42,766 nt of DNA, taken from an uncultured Verrucomicrobia subdivision 3 bacterium (GTDB lineage: Bacteria; Verrucomicrobiota; Verrucomicrobiia; Limisphaerales; UBA11358). Below the pieces are notes generated by a model, which worked only from the letters and a program-made list of their open reading frames with translations, was not told the DNA's origin and made no database searches. Position 1 is the first letter of the stretch. The number at the start of each line of letters is the position of its first letter. Where the stretch lies: the NCBI GenBank assembly GCA_903875465.1, contig CAIQWB010000027.1:1-42766 (forward strand), given 5' to 3'. This document shows, in pieces, positions 26,499 to 34,845 of this stretch. The position numbers and the translations under genes are program-made.

Positions 26499-26834
26499 GT
26501 GCTGCGTTATTTCCTCATCCTGTTAAATGTCGCCCTCCTGGCCCTCCTCTTGGTCGGCCTTCCCGAGGCCACGCACGCCCAGGTCGTTGGTTATCAAATT
26601 GCCAAGGGTCCCACCACCCGCCTGCTGATACTGTGGGGCCTCATCGGGGCGGCGGGGCTCAACCTCCTGGTGACCCTGCTCCTCATCAAGAACCCCAAGC
26701 AACGTTCCGTCGGCTGGGAATGGACCGCCATTTTCGCCGCCTTGGCGCTCCTGCAATATTCCCTCCTCCGGGCCTGGCTAAACTTCGACTGGCTCAAGCG
26801 CTCGCTCGAATGGTGCCAAAAGCACCTCTCGTGA
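26499..26834 (+). CDS. Small integral membrane protein, function unknown
   Basis: A 111-residue product starts from GTG at 26499, 30 bp after the glycosyltransferase stop. It has three hydrophobic segments: YFLILLNVALLALLLVGL near 4-21, LLILWGLIGAAGLNLLVTLLL near 43-63, and TAIFAALALLQYSLL near 77-91, followed by a charged amphipathic tail. I do not recognise a family. Because it follows a GT2 enzyme lacking its own membrane anchor, it may be a membrane partner or flippase-like component. It converges on the YihY gene. Confidence 0.6.
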   Translation: MLRYFLILLNVALLALLLVGLPEATHAQVVGYQIAKGPTTRLLILWGLIGAAGLNLLVTLLLIKNPKQRSVGWEWTAIFAALALLQYSLLRAWLNFDWLKRSLEWCQKHLS

Positions 26835-26932
26835 GAATCGCGCCCTGCCGTGGCGGAGCCCGGGTTTCCGCCCGCCTCAACCTCCGGCCACGGGTCACTG
26901 GTGGTTGCCCAAACCGCCCGCCCAGCCGCGTC

Positions 26933-28639
26933 TCACAACGGAAAGTCGTGATTATCCTCGGGCACGACAATCCGGCGGGCGGGTTTTTCCGGCGCCACCT
27001 CGGCCTTGGCGGCGGGTGCTTCCCCCGGCTCGGCCAGCTCCATCGTTACCTCGCTGACCGGCACGGTCGCGGGCCGCGGCATGGCCGTCACCACCACCGC
27101 CGGTTCCGGCAGGGCCAGCGTCACCGCCGGCGCTTCCCGCCGGGCTTTTGCCCGTTCCACCAATGCCCGCAGGGTGATCGCCGCGGCGGCCACCCGCTCC
27201 GCTTCCTCGATGCGGGCAAATTCCCCATAGATTTCGTCCCGCACCGGTTCCGGCCGGGCGAAGACCTCCGGCTGGTTTACGGACCGCACCGCGAGCAGAA
27301 TCTGATGGGCGTTAATCGCCTCCAGGGGGCGCGCCGGGCAGTAGGCCGCCTCCGGTCCCGCCACCTCGGTGATGAGCCGCGGCACCAGCAGTGTCGCGAT
27401 AATTTGCTGCGTCAGGCACGGGGAGATCCCCAGTTCCACCGCCACCTCGGCCACCGTGGCCGGCGGCTGCCCCTGCTGATAGCGCAGCCCCAGGCACGTC
27501 ATCAGGCGCAGGGCAATGAATTCCCGGCCGCGCTGGTTCACATTTTCGGCCAATTGATCCTGAATATACGAAAGCCGGTTTTGAAACGCACACGCCACCT
27601 GCGCGCCAAAGAGCAAAATTACCCACGAAAAATACAAGCCCAGCATCAACACCGGCACCAGTCCGAGGCTGCCATAGATCATGCTGTTGGTGACCACCCG
27701 GGAAACATAGAGATAGCCAAACCAGTTGTTTAATTGCCACAACGTGCCGGCCACCACCGCTCCCACCAGGGCCGCGCTCCAGCGCACCCGGGTGTTCGGC
27801 ACCACCAGGTAAATCAGCGCAAACGTCACCCACACCAGCACCAGCGGCAGCAATTTGAAAATCAAATTCCCCACCAGCGGCGTCTCGCTCACATACTGCC
27901 GCACCACTTCCAAATGCGCGCTCCCCGTCAGGCTGAGGGCCCCGGCCAGCACCAGCGGCCCCAGCGTGAGCGTCGTCCAATACAGCACGATGCGCCACCG
28001 CCATTTTCGGCCCTTGGTAATGCCCCAAATATCGTTAAACGTGGCCTCAATATTGGCCAGCATGGAAATCGCCACGTACACCAGCAGCAACATCCCCACC
28101 AGGCCCAGCGCGCTCGACTGGGTTTTCTGCACAAACTCATGGATGCTCCGCGCCGCCTCCTTTTGCGCCTGCACCATGTCCGCGTTCCCACCCGCCCCGG
28201 CGGCCACTATATTGGTGCCGGTCACCACGTTGGTGGCGCCTCCCGAGATGGTATTTGTCGTGGGCAGCGCCCGCCCATTCGTGGCCGTCAGGGCCAGCCC
28301 GGGCACCGTATTGGTCACCGTGGCCGGCGGCACCAGCACTTCCACCATTTGATTGATCAACCCATAAATCTGGTCTTCCCCCTCCGATTTCAGCAGGCCG
28401 CTCGTGACACTGATCACCACCGCCAGCATGGGAATCAAGGCCAGTAAGGACGAATAAGCCAGGGCCGATGCCCGCACCAAACAGCGATTCCGCACAAAGC
28501 TCTGCCCGGCATGCCGGCAAAAATGGGCAAACTGCTCCAGCCCCGTCAGCGTCGCCACCCCATCCCCCGGGCCGTCCCTCGCGCCCGCTTTCGCACCGCG
28601 AAGGATGTCCATCAACTGCTGGATACGCTGCTTTGCCAT
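26933..28639 (-). CDS. YihY/BrkB-family inner membrane protein with C-terminal extension
   Basis: I take the ATG at 28639 (MAKQRIQQLMDILRG) as the start, giving 568 residues; an earlier ATG at 28714 would add 25 residues without obvious family resemblance. RASALAYSSLLALIPMLAVVISV is the first conserved helix of the family, and several later helices follow (LVGMLLLVYVAISMLANIEATFNDIWG, SMIYGSLGLVPVLMLGLYFSWVILLFGAQVA). An Ala/Gly/Thr-rich insert at about residues 110-160 lies between helices 1 and 2 and should be periplasmic. After the membrane part, VAEVAVELGISPCLTQQIIATLLVPRLITEV resembles a winged helix, then comes an Ala/Pro/Glu-rich tail. The family is of unknown function (once misnamed RNase BN). 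Confidence 0.85.
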   Translation of the reverse strand: MAKQRIQQLMDILRGAKAGARDGPGDGVATLTGLEQFAHFCRHAGQSFVRNRCLVRASALAYSSLLALIPMLAVVISVTSGLLKSEGEDQIYGLINQMVEVLVPPATVTNTVPGLALTATNGRALPTTNTISGGATNVVTGTNIVAAGAGGNADMVQAQKEAARSIHEFVQKTQSSALGLVGMLLLVYVAISMLANIEATFNDIWGITKGRKWRWRIVLYWTTLTLGPLVLAGALSLTGSAHLEVVRQYVSETPLVGNLIFKLLPLVLVWVTFALIYLVVPNTRVRWSAALVGAVVAGTLWQLNNWFGYLYVSRVVTNSMIYGSLGLVPVLMLGLYFSWVILLFGAQVACAFQNRLSYIQDQLAENVNQRGREFIALRLMTCLGLRYQQGQPPATVAEVAVELGISPCLTQQIIATLLVPRLITEVAGPEAAYCPARPLEAINAHQILLAVRSVNQPEVFARPEPVRDEIYGEFARIEEAERVAAAAITLRALVERAKARREAPAVTLALPEPAVVVTAMPRPATVPVSEVTMELAEPGEAPAAKAEVAPEKPARRIVVPEDNHDFPL

Positions 28640-28732
28640 GTTGCCCGTTACGCTAACAAAACCGCGCCGCCAGAGCCAGAATATCCAACCCGCCACTGCC
28701 GGGGTCTCATTCAATTACCCGTTTCCGGGCGC

Positions 28733-28760
28733 AAAAAAGCCGCCGGATGGCTCCGGCGGC
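28733..28760 (-). terminator. Intrinsic terminator of the ilvN-ilvC transcript
   Basis: A perfect 9-bp stem (GCCGCCGGA at 28739-28747, TCCGGCGGC at 28752-28760) has a TGGC loop. On the minus strand it is followed by six T residues (28738-28733). It lies 24 bp past the ilvC stop. Confidence 0.9.
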
Positions 28761-28783
28761 GGGTAATTCAAACGTCTGTGGGC

Positions 28784-29806
28784 TTAGTACGAGGCTTGCG
28801 AACCCTTGATGGAGCGTTTCTGCATCCAGGGCATCAGCGCGCGCAGCTTGGCCCCCGTTTTTTCGATCGGATGCTGCTCGCCCTTCTTCAGGAGCGCATT
28901 GTACTTGGGATAGCCGGATTCATATTCCTTCACCCAGGTCTTCGCAAACTTGCCGGACTGGATGTCCTTGAGCGCCGCCGCCATGCGTTTCTTCACGCCG
29001 GCATCAATGATCTTGGGACCCACGGAGACATCGCCCCACTTGGCCGTTTCCGAGATGGAAAAGCGCATGCCGCTGATGCCCGCCTCGTTCATCAGGTCCA
29101 CTATCAGCTTCAATTCATGCAAGCATTCAAAATAAGCCATCTCCGGGGAGTAGCCCGCTTCCACCAGCACTTCAAACCCGGCCTGCACCAGGGCGCTGGC
29201 CCCGCCGCAAAGCACGGTCTGTTCGCCGAACAAATCCGTTTCCGTCTCTTCTTTGAAATTGGTTTCAATGACCCCGGCGCGCGTGCCGCCAATGCCCTTG
29301 GCCCACGCCAGCGCAATCTTCTTCGCGTCCTTGCCCGGATTCTGGTACACCGCGATCAACGACGGCACGCCCTTGCCTTCGGTGTACTGGCGGCGAACGA
29401 TGTGGCCCGGACCCTTCGGGGCCACCATGATCACGTTCACATTCTTCGGCGGGACGATCGTCTTGAAATGGATTGAGAAACCGTGCGAGAAGAGCAGGGT
29501 CTTGCCCTTGGTCAGGTTCGGTTCGATGTCCTTGATGTACGCCGCCGGTTGCTTGGTGTCCGGCAGGGCCACCATGATCACGTCGGCCGCCTTTACGGCT
29601 TCCGCTGTCGGCAGCACTTCAAAACCTTTTTCCCGGGCCACCGCAATGGACTTGCTGCCTTCATACAGGCCAATAATGACCTTGAGGCCGCTTTCCTTCA
29701 GGTTGAGCGCGTGGGCATGTCCCTGCGAGCCGAAACCGAGCACGGCGAGGGTTTTATTTTTCAGCACGCCCAAATCGGCGTCTTTGTCAGTGTAAACTTT
29801 GGCCAT
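28784..29806 (-). CDS. ilvC: Ketol-acid reductoisomerase, class I
   Basis: The 340-residue product carries out the second step of valine, leucine and isoleucine synthesis: Mg- and NADPH-dependent isomerisation and reduction of acetolactate. It starts at ATG 29806 ([13 protein letters not shown]). The nucleotide-binding motif [19 protein letters not shown] lies at residues 23-41; [30 protein letters not shown] near 130-150 and the C-terminal helical domain with [12 protein letters not shown] and ETAKWGD carry the metal and substrate residues. The length is that of class I enzymes. The frame is open further upstream but would enter the ilvN spacer. It follows ilvN by 52 bp and ends at a strong terminator. 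The large subunit gene ilvB is not in the window. Confidence 0.97.
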   Translation of the reverse strand: MAKVYTDKDADLGVLKNKTLAVLGFGSQGHAHALNLKESGLKVIIGLYEGSKSIAVAREKGFEVLPTAEAVKAADVIMVALPDTKQPAAYIKDIEPNLTKGKTLLFSHGFSIHFKTIVPPKNVNVIMVAPKGPGHIVRRQYTEGKGVPSLIAVYQNPGKDAKKIALAWAKGIGGTRAGVIETNFKEETETDLFGEQTVLCGGASALVQAGFEVLVEAGYSPEMAYFECLHELKLIVDLMNEAGISGMRFSISETAKWGDVSVGPKIIDAGVKKRMAAALKDIQSGKFAKTWVKEYESGYPKYNALLKKGEQHPIEKTGAKLRALMPWMQKRSIKGSQASY

Positions 29807-29858
29807 TTTAATGAACAGGTTGTTGGTTGAGGTTAAAATTACGTGCAGGCTTCCCGGC

Positions 29859-30332
29859 TTATTTGCGGGCAAGCGCGATTTTCCCGGTCCGGGTGAGTTC
29901 GGTCACGCCGAAGCTCTGCATGAGATCCACAAATTTTTCCACTTTGCTCTCGTTGCCCGTCACTTCAATCGTGAGGGACTTCGGCTGCACATCCACAATT
30001 TTCGCGCGGAAAATGTCCGTGATCTGCATCACCTCGGCGCGCGACTGGGAATCCACCGTCACCTTCACCAGCACCAGTTCCCGGTCTACAAATTCGCCCT
30101 CGCCGAAATTCTGCACCGTCAGCACATCCGGCAGCTTGTTGAGCTGCTTGATAATCTGTTCCAGTGTCGCCTCATCGCCATGCGTGATGATGGTCATGCG
30201 GGAAACCGCCGGATCTTGGGTCGGACCCACGTTGAGCGTGTCGATGTTATAGCCACGACCGCTGAACAGCCCGGCCACGCGCGTGAGCACGCCGAACTTG
30301 TTTTCCACGAGCACAGAAATGGTATGTCGCAT
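29859..30332 (-). CDS. ilvN: Acetolactate synthase small (regulatory) subunit
   Basis: The 157-residue product has the N-terminal ACT domain typical of IlvN/Ilv[35 protein letters not shown] at about residues 3-36, then [24 protein letters not shown]. The Gly and Asn in GRGYNID belong to the valine-binding site in homologues. The second half ([31 protein letters not shown]) is the C-terminal domain that contacts the catalytic subunit. It should stimulate and feedback-regulate the large subunit. It is co-directional with ilvC and probably co-transcribed; the catalytic subunit must be encoded elsewhere. Confidence 0.96.
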   Translation of the reverse strand: MRHTISVLVENKFGVLTRVAGLFSGRGYNIDTLNVGPTQDPAVSRMTIITHGDEATLEQIIKQLNKLPDVLTVQNFGEGEFVDRELVLVKVTVDSQSRAEVMQITDIFRAKIVDVQPKSLTIEVTGNESKVEKFVDLMQSFGVTELTRTGKIALARK

Positions 30333-30516
30333 AAATTCCCGGTGAAACGGGTCACTAGGCTAACAGCCCCGCCGACCCCGGTCAATTTGAAAATCAGCCC
30401 GGTTTGGCTGGCGCGTAATTTCCCGCAGTGCCGCCGTCGCCTCTGCTGGCGTTCAACGCATCAGCGGGCCCGGTTGGGGTGCCTCCCTGAATCGCTTTTC
30501 CTTGCCTGCCTCCGGC

Positions 30517-31338
30517 TCAGAAAAACGGATTGTGCGCCTTTTCTTCCGCCACCGTGGTCAGCGGACCATGCCCGGGACACAGCAGCGTGTCCGCCGGCAG
30601 GCTCAATATCTGTTCTCGCACTTTCTGCCGGGCCAGCGGCCAGGAATCATTGCCCCGGCCCATCGAACCTGCAAAAATCGCGTCCCCCACCATCGCAATA
30701 TGCGGCGCATCTTCCTGCCAGTTGCCCACCACATAGGTCACCCCGTCCTCCGCATGGCCCGGCGTTTCACGGTAGGTGATCCGCAGACCGCCCAAATGGA
30801 TGATCTCGCTCGGTTTGTTCCGCTGATCCACCGGCGCGCTCTTCGAGCTTGTATGCACCCGGGCCTTGGGCCAGGCCGCCCGGAGTTGCGGCAGCGCCTG
30901 CACATGGTCGTAATGCGAATGCGTGATAAAGATATGCCGCAATTGCAATTGATTCGCCGCCAGGCAGTCCAGCACCGGCTGGGCGTCAAACCCCGTGTCA
31001 AACAGCGCCGCCTCCTGGTTCACTTCGTCCCACACCAAATAACAATTCACACTGCCCCCGTCTTCCGTGGTGGTAAACCCCCGGATTTCATGCCAGCGAC
31101 TCAAATCCTCCGCCGCTGGCCGCCAGCCCTGGGCAATCCCCGCCAATTTCTGCGCGTTCAGGTCCAGCTTGCTGGCCAGCCCCGCCCAATTGATCTTTGC
31201 CGGCACCGTCTGGGCCGTTTCCAGACTGGCCAGTTCACTTTCCGAAATACCCGCCGCCTGTGCCGCTTGCCCGGGGGTCACCCCCGTCATCTGCCGGGCT
31301 TTGCCGACGATGTCGCCGATTTGATCTTCGAGATTCAT
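30517..31338 (-). CDS. HTH (Cro/XRE-like) fused to a metallo-beta-lactamase-fold hydrolase
   Basis: I choose ATG 31338 (MNLEDQIGDIVG), giving 273 residues. Residues about 10-70 look like a helix-turn-helix of the Cro/XRE type: TPGQAAQAAGISESELASLE followed by another helix pair. From residue 85 comes a metallo-beta-lactamase fold with the metal motif ITHSHYDHV (H140, H142, D144, H145), then TPGHAEDGVTYVV, GDAIFAGSMGR and the last ligand in LCPGHGPLTTV. The GDAIFAGSMGR segment is glyoxalase-II-like. It is expected to be a cytoplasmic hydrolase of thioesters or phosphodiesters, perhaps with its own DNA-binding module. It ends 184 bp upstream of ilvN and starts divergently from a small membrane protein. 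Confidence 0.83.
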   Translation of the reverse strand: MNLEDQIGDIVGKARQMTGVTPGQAAQAAGISESELASLETAQTVPAKINWAGLASKLDLNAQKLAGIAQGWRPAAEDLSRWHEIRGFTTTEDGGSVNCYLVWDEVNQEAALFDTGFDAQPVLDCLAANQLQLRHIFITHSHYDHVQALPQLRAAWPKARVHTSSKSAPVDQRNKPSEIIHLGGLRITYRETPGHAEDGVTYVVGNWQEDAPHIAMVGDAIFAGSMGRGNDSWPLARQKVREQILSLPADTLLCPGHGPLTTVAEEKAHNPFF

Positions 31339-31453
31339 GCCCGGCACAATACCGTCCGCCGCGCCAGACTTCAAGCGGCACTGTCAGCGAACTGGCCAGC
31401 CACCGTTACTTTGCCGTGACTTTTTCCATCTAATAGCTTATCATCACTATCAA

Positions 31454-31636
31454 ATGAGCTGGTTCCGATCCTCGCCACCGAAAGAGCCCGAGCGCTTCTA
31501 CCTGTTGCCCGGCCAGGGCGGCACCAGCTTTCGCCGCAAGCAACGCGTCATGCTCACCTGGTCCGTCATTGTGGGCCTTCTCCTTTCCGCCTGCCTCGTT
31601 GCCCTGATGCTTTACCTGAATAAAGACCACCGTTGA
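31454..31636 (+). CDS. Small single-pass membrane protein, function unknown
   Basis: A 60-residue frame starts at ATG 31454 (MSWFRSSPPKEPERFYLLPG) and has a basic patch SFRRKQR followed by one hydrophobic helix (LTWSVIVGLLLSACLVALMLYL) and a short charged end. The likely topology is N-terminus inside. It is 76 bp ahead of the surA-like gene and divergent from the HTH-MBL gene. I do not recognise a family, but base composition and the clean helix favour a real gene. Confidence 0.55.
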   Translation: MSWFRSSPPKEPERFYLLPGQGGTSFRRKQRVMLTWSVIVGLLLSACLVALMLYLNKDHR

Positions 31637-31711
31637 CCCGTCCGCCCGGCCAGGATCAGCCCCGCCACGCTTGACCCGCCGGAACTTGGTGCTACCATGC
31701 ACCCACGTTCG

Positions 31712-32677
31712 ATGAAAATTGCCCGATTTATAAGCGTTCTGGCGGTAATGGGCGGCCTGGCCGTCCTGGCTGTCCCCGTGCAAGCCGAGTTGGCCGACGG
31801 CGTCAAGGCAATCGTCAATGACACCGTCATCACCGTCGCCCAGGTGGATGATTTCACCCAGCCCGTCATCGAAACCTTGCGCCGCCAGTATGCCGGCCAG
31901 CCCGAGGCCTACGCCAAAGCCGTCAACGACGCCGTGGGCGACAGTCTCGAGCAGTTGGTGGAACGCCAGTTGATCCTCCACAGTTTTGACAAGGAAGGCT
32001 ACAAACTCCCCGACAGTGTCATCGATGATGTCATTCAGGACCGCATCCGCGAACGCTTCGGGGATCGCGTCACCATGGTCAAAACCTTGCAAGCCCAGGG
32101 CATGACCGTCGAACAGTTCCGCAAGGATGTGCGCGACCAGTACATCGAGGCCGCCATGCGCAACCAGAATGTCTCCCGCGAAATCATCATCTCCCCCTTC
32201 AAGGTCCAGAATTATTACCAGGCTCACCAGTCCGATTACCAAGTCGCGGATCAAGTCAGGCTGCGCATGATCACCCTCAATAAAAACGGGGTCGACTCCG
32301 CCAGCACCCTCGCCCGGGCCAATGACATCCTCGCCCAACTGCATCAAGGCACCCCCTTCGCCGATCTCGCCCGCCAGTATTCCCAGGATGCCCAGCAACG
32401 GCAGGGCGGCGATCGCGGCTGGGTGGACCACACCACCTTGCGCAAGGAACTCGCCGACGCCGCCTTTGCACTCAAGGCCGGCGAGACCAGCACCGTCATT
32501 GATTTGCCCGAGGCCTGCTACCTGCTGCATGTGGAAGAAGTCCGTCGCGCCCACGTCAAACCCTTGGAGGAAGTCCGCGCCGGCATCGAAAAAACCCTCC
32601 GCACCGATGAGCAGAATCGCTTGCAGAAGCAATGGATCGACAGCTTGAAACGCAAGACCTTCTACCGGTTTTTCTGA
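31712..32677 (+). CDS. surA: Periplasmic SurA-like peptidylprolyl isomerase
   Basis: The 321-residue product has a signal peptide (MKIARFISVLAVMGGLAVLAVPVQA), taken from ATG 31712; the ATG at 31697 would add five residues. The mature start ELADGVKAIVNDTVITVAQVDD is the SurA/PrsA chaperone opening, and a helical domain follows to about residue 170. The single parvulin domain spans about 185-285, with VRLRMITL, FADLARQYSQDA, GGDRGWVDHTTLRKEL and the closing YLLHVEEVRRA. It would assist outer membrane protein folding in the periplasm. The next gene is pdxA, 9 bp downstream; a surA-pdxA neighbourhood is also known from Enterobacteria, which supports the name. Confidence 0.88.
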   Translation: MKIARFISVLAVMGGLAVLAVPVQAELADGVKAIVNDTVITVAQVDDFTQPVIETLRRQYAGQPEAYAKAVNDAVGDSLEQLVERQLILHSFDKEGYKLPDSVIDDVIQDRIRERFGDRVTMVKTLQAQGMTVEQFRKDVRDQYIEAAMRNQNVSREIIISPFKVQNYYQAHQSDYQVADQVRLRMITLNKNGVDSASTLARANDILAQLHQGTPFADLARQYSQDAQQRQGGDRGWVDHTTLRKELADAAFALKAGETSTVIDLPEACYLLHVEEVRRAHVKPLEEVRAGIEKTLRTDEQNRLQKQWIDSLKRKTFYRFF

Positions 32678-32686
32678 CCGCCCCGC

Positions 32687-33676
32687 ATGACTGGCTGGCT
32701 TGGCATTTCCCTCGGTGATGTCACCGGCGTCGGCCCCGAGGTCACCCTCAAAGCCCTGGCCGCCGAGGCCCCCGCCGATGCCACCCGCTACCTGTTGATC
32801 GGCGATGCCGGCATCCTCCAGCGCCTCAACCAGCAGACCGGGCTCCAGCTCCCCCTGCAACCTTATTCCACCCCCGCCGCCCCCGGCCGGTTTTTCGTCA
32901 CCAATCCCCTGGCCGAACCCTTGCCCGCCTCGCTCCCGGCCGGTGCCCCCGCCGCCGCCCATGCCTCCGTCGCCTGGCTCGCTGAGGCCGGCCACCGCTG
33001 CCTGCGCGGGGAACTGGCTGCCCTGGTCACCGCCCCGGTGAACAAGGAATCCATCATCCACGCCGACCATCCATTCGTCGGCCAGACCGAATTTCTCTCC
33101 GCGCTCGCCGGCACCGACCAAACCGCCATGATGCTCCTGGGCCATGACGACCGCGGCCGCTGGCTGCGCGTGGCCCTCGCCACCATCCATATCCCCCTCA
33201 AAACCGTCTCCGACCGCCTCACCCCCGCGAAACTCCACCTCGCCATGGATCTCGCCGCCCAATCCTGCCGGGATCTCGGCCTGCCCCGCGCCCGCCTTGC
33301 CGTGTGCGGCTTGAACCCCCACGCCGGGGAGGGCGGGGAATTTGGCGATGAGGAAATCCTCACCATCGCCCCCGCCGTGCGGGCCGCCCGCGCGCGCGGC
33401 CTGGATGTCGTTGGCCCCCTGAGCGGCGACACCGTCTTTCACTACGCCCTCCAAGGCGACTTCGATGCCGTCGTTGCCATGTACCATGACCAGGGCCTGG
33501 CCCCCTTGAAAGCCGTCGCCTTTGACACCGGCGTGAACTGGACCCTCGGCCTCCCCTTCATCCGCACCTCGCCCGATCACGGCACCGCCTACGACATCGC
33601 CGGGCGCAACCTCGCCAACCCCTCCAGCATGATCGCCGCCCTCCGTCTGGCCAAACAACTCGCCCGGAACCGTTAG
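32687..33676 (+). CDS. pdxA: 4-hydroxythreonine-4-phosphate dehydrogenase
   Basis: The 329-residue product catalyses the NAD-dependent oxidation of 4-phosphohydroxy-L-threonine in pyridoxal 5'-phosphate synthesis. Conserved landmarks are the start GISLGDVTGVGPEV, LVTAPVNKESI near 113, GHTEFL-like GQTEFLSAL near 130, ATIHIPLKTV, the metal and substrate segment CGLNPHAGEGGEFGDEE near 206, AMYHDQGLAPLKAVAF near 263 and IRTSPDHGTAYDIAG near 290. The length is normal. It begins 9 bp after the surA-like gene. In place of the rsmA gene that often follows, a repeat array starts directly after its stop codon. Confidence 0.97.
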   Translation: MTGWLGISLGDVTGVGPEVTLKALAAEAPADATRYLLIGDAGILQRLNQQTGLQLPLQPYSTPAAPGRFFVTNPLAEPLPASLPAGAPAAAHASVAWLAEAGHRCLRGELAALVTAPVNKESIIHADHPFVGQTEFLSALAGTDQTAMMLLGHDDRGRWLRVALATIHIPLKTVSDRLTPAKLHLAMDLAAQSCRDLGLPRARLAVCGLNPHAGEGGEFGDEEILTIAPAVRAARARGLDVVGPLSGDTVFHYALQGDFDAVVAMYHDQGLAPLKAVAFDTGVNWTLGLPFIRTSPDHGTAYDIAGRNLANPSSMIAALRLAKQLARNR

Positions 33677-33789
33677 TGCCGCTCTGGCTGCCTGTAAGCA
33701 GTATGCTTGGTTAACCAGCTTCGTGGCGCTCCATGCTGCGGGAAACCTGCCAATCGAATAACCTTTGAGCTTGCCCAAAAGCCTCCTCT

Positions 33790-34023
33790 TTAAACCCGAA
33801 CTCCGAAATTAAAATGGCTGGGATGTGTCCAGCTGTTGGAGCAGAAACCCTTTGGAAAAATCGCCGGCCTACCCGCAGTGGTCTGGTGAGACTGCCTCTG
33901 CGCGCCGCGCACACCCTTAAATGGGCAACTGCTTGGCAGCGGCTTGGGAAGCCAATGTTCCCAAGCGTTTATGCCCAAGCGATGGATGCCGACCGGCCGT
34001 TTTAATTTCGGAGTTCGGGTTAA
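33790..34023. mobile_element. MITE-like element, type A, copy 1
   Basis: A 229-bp core (33793-34021) is bounded by perfect 22-bp inverted repeats, beginning AACCCGAACTCCGAAATT on the left and ending with its complement on the right. TTAA is present at both edges (33790-33793 and 34020-34023). A second copy lies at 35767-36000 in the same orientation. Inside, GCTTGGGAA/TTCCCAAGC forms a 9-bp stem at 33942-33966. It encodes no convincing protein, so it would need a transposase supplied in trans. It sits inside unit 1 of the tandem repeat array. Confidence 0.8.
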
Positions 34024-34230
34024 ACTCGATATACCCATGCGGGTGTTTCCGTCTAATTTTAAAAATCATTCGCTGTCTCCGGTTGAGCGCGGGAATTCTG
34101 GCTCGGACTCTTCCTGCATTCCGCGCCGCTATTATGTTTGGTAAACCGGATTGTTCGCATGCCATGCCGTCGCGAACCTGCCAATTGGATAACGTTTGAG
34201 TTTGACGCAAATTCTCCTCCTATTTACACT

Positions 34231-34270
34231 TGAAACACCCGCATTGCGGTGCACCAATGCGGGTGTTTCA
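34231..34270. terminator. Perfect 16-bp stem-loop in array unit 2
   Basis: The arms TGAAACACCCGCATTG (34231-34246) and CAATGCGGGTGTTTCA (34255-34270) enclose 8 nt. The plus-strand sequence that follows is GTATATTTTTA. It could terminate transcription from pdxA or be a structural feature of the repeat unit. Confidence 0.5.
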
Positions 34271-34400
34271 GTATATTTTTAAAAATCACCCGCTGCCCCC
34301 GGTTGAGCGGGACAGTTCAGGATGCCCCGCTGTGGCTGCCGGTAAGCAGTATGCTTGGCTAACCAGCTAATTCGCCTGCCATGCCATCGCGAACCTGCAA

Positions 34401-34569
34401 GGGTGTGCGACAAATTTCAGGAAACCGCCCGGTCTGGCCGGGTCGCGCCGATGGTTAATCGGCTGTATCGCCGGCTGGCAGCCGGCCTGTCCGCCGAAGT
34501 TGCCAGCCAGCCTCCCTCCCGATCAAATGGTTAAAAAAACCGCTTTTGAAAGAAATTTGTCCCACGCCC
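34401..34569. mobile_element. MITE-like element, type B
   Basis: The 169-bp insert has imperfect 18-bp terminal inverted repeats: GGGTGTGCGACAAATTTC on the left and, as complement of the right end, GGGCGTGGGACAAATTTC (16 of 18 match). ACCTGC occurs on both sides (34393-34398 and 34570-34575). The undisturbed array unit 2 has a single ACCTGCC at the same place (34177-34183), so this looks like a target-site duplication. No protein is encoded. Confidence 0.7.
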
Positions 34570-34624
34570 ACCTGCCAATCGGATAACCTTTGAGATTGAC
34601 CCAAATCCTTCTCCTATTTACCAT

Positions 34625-34664
34625 TGAAACACCCGCATTGATATATGCCAATGCGGGTGTTTCA
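34625..34664. terminator. Perfect 16-bp stem-loop in array unit 3
   Basis: The same arms as in unit 2 (34625-34640 and 34649-34664) enclose a different 8-nt loop, ATATATGC. Conservation of both arms while the loop differs suggests selection on pairing. No T tract follows on the plus strand. Confidence 0.45.
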
Positions 34665-34845
34665 GCCTGTTGTTATCCCGCCATATGGCGTTACGGCTTT
34701 GGCTTTTTCATCCAGTTCCCACCTTGAGCCGGCCGGGCAGGGCGGGGGAGGCCAGGACCGCCACCGGATGGCCGGCCACAGTTTTCCATTTCCAACCACT
34801 CGTGAACCGTGTATCAAACCCACGTCGTTTAATTTCCGACTATTT

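Larger units (their letters stand above)
33677..34664. repeat. Tandem intergenic repeat array, three diverged units with hairpins
   Basis: No gene is seen in the 1.17 kb after pdxA. Instead three related units of about 0.2 kb follow each other. Landmark 1 is GTAAGCAGTATGCTTGG (33694-33710; diverged at about 34131-34147; 34342-34358). Landmark 2 is close to CCAATCGGATAACCTTTGAG (from about 33750, 34181 and 34574). Landmark 3 is a stem-loop with arms TGAAACACCCGCATTG and its complement (right half only near 34036-34049; complete at 34231-34270 and 34625-34664). Landmark 4 is AAAAATCACCCGCTG...GGTTGAGCG (34060-34089, 34281-34309). Unit 1 is interrupted by one mobile-looking element and unit 3 by another. 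Confidence 0.8.

Noticed and set aside
31430-33778. 782-codon minus-strand open frame opposite surA-like and pdxA
   Set aside because: Gly/Asp/Val-rich antisense of two well-identified genes; GC-rich codon bias keeps the opposite frame open.
33677-34664. CRISPR array
   Set aside because: The repeats are long (about 0.2 kb), few and diverged, without short uniform repeats and variable spacers, and no cas gene is nearby.
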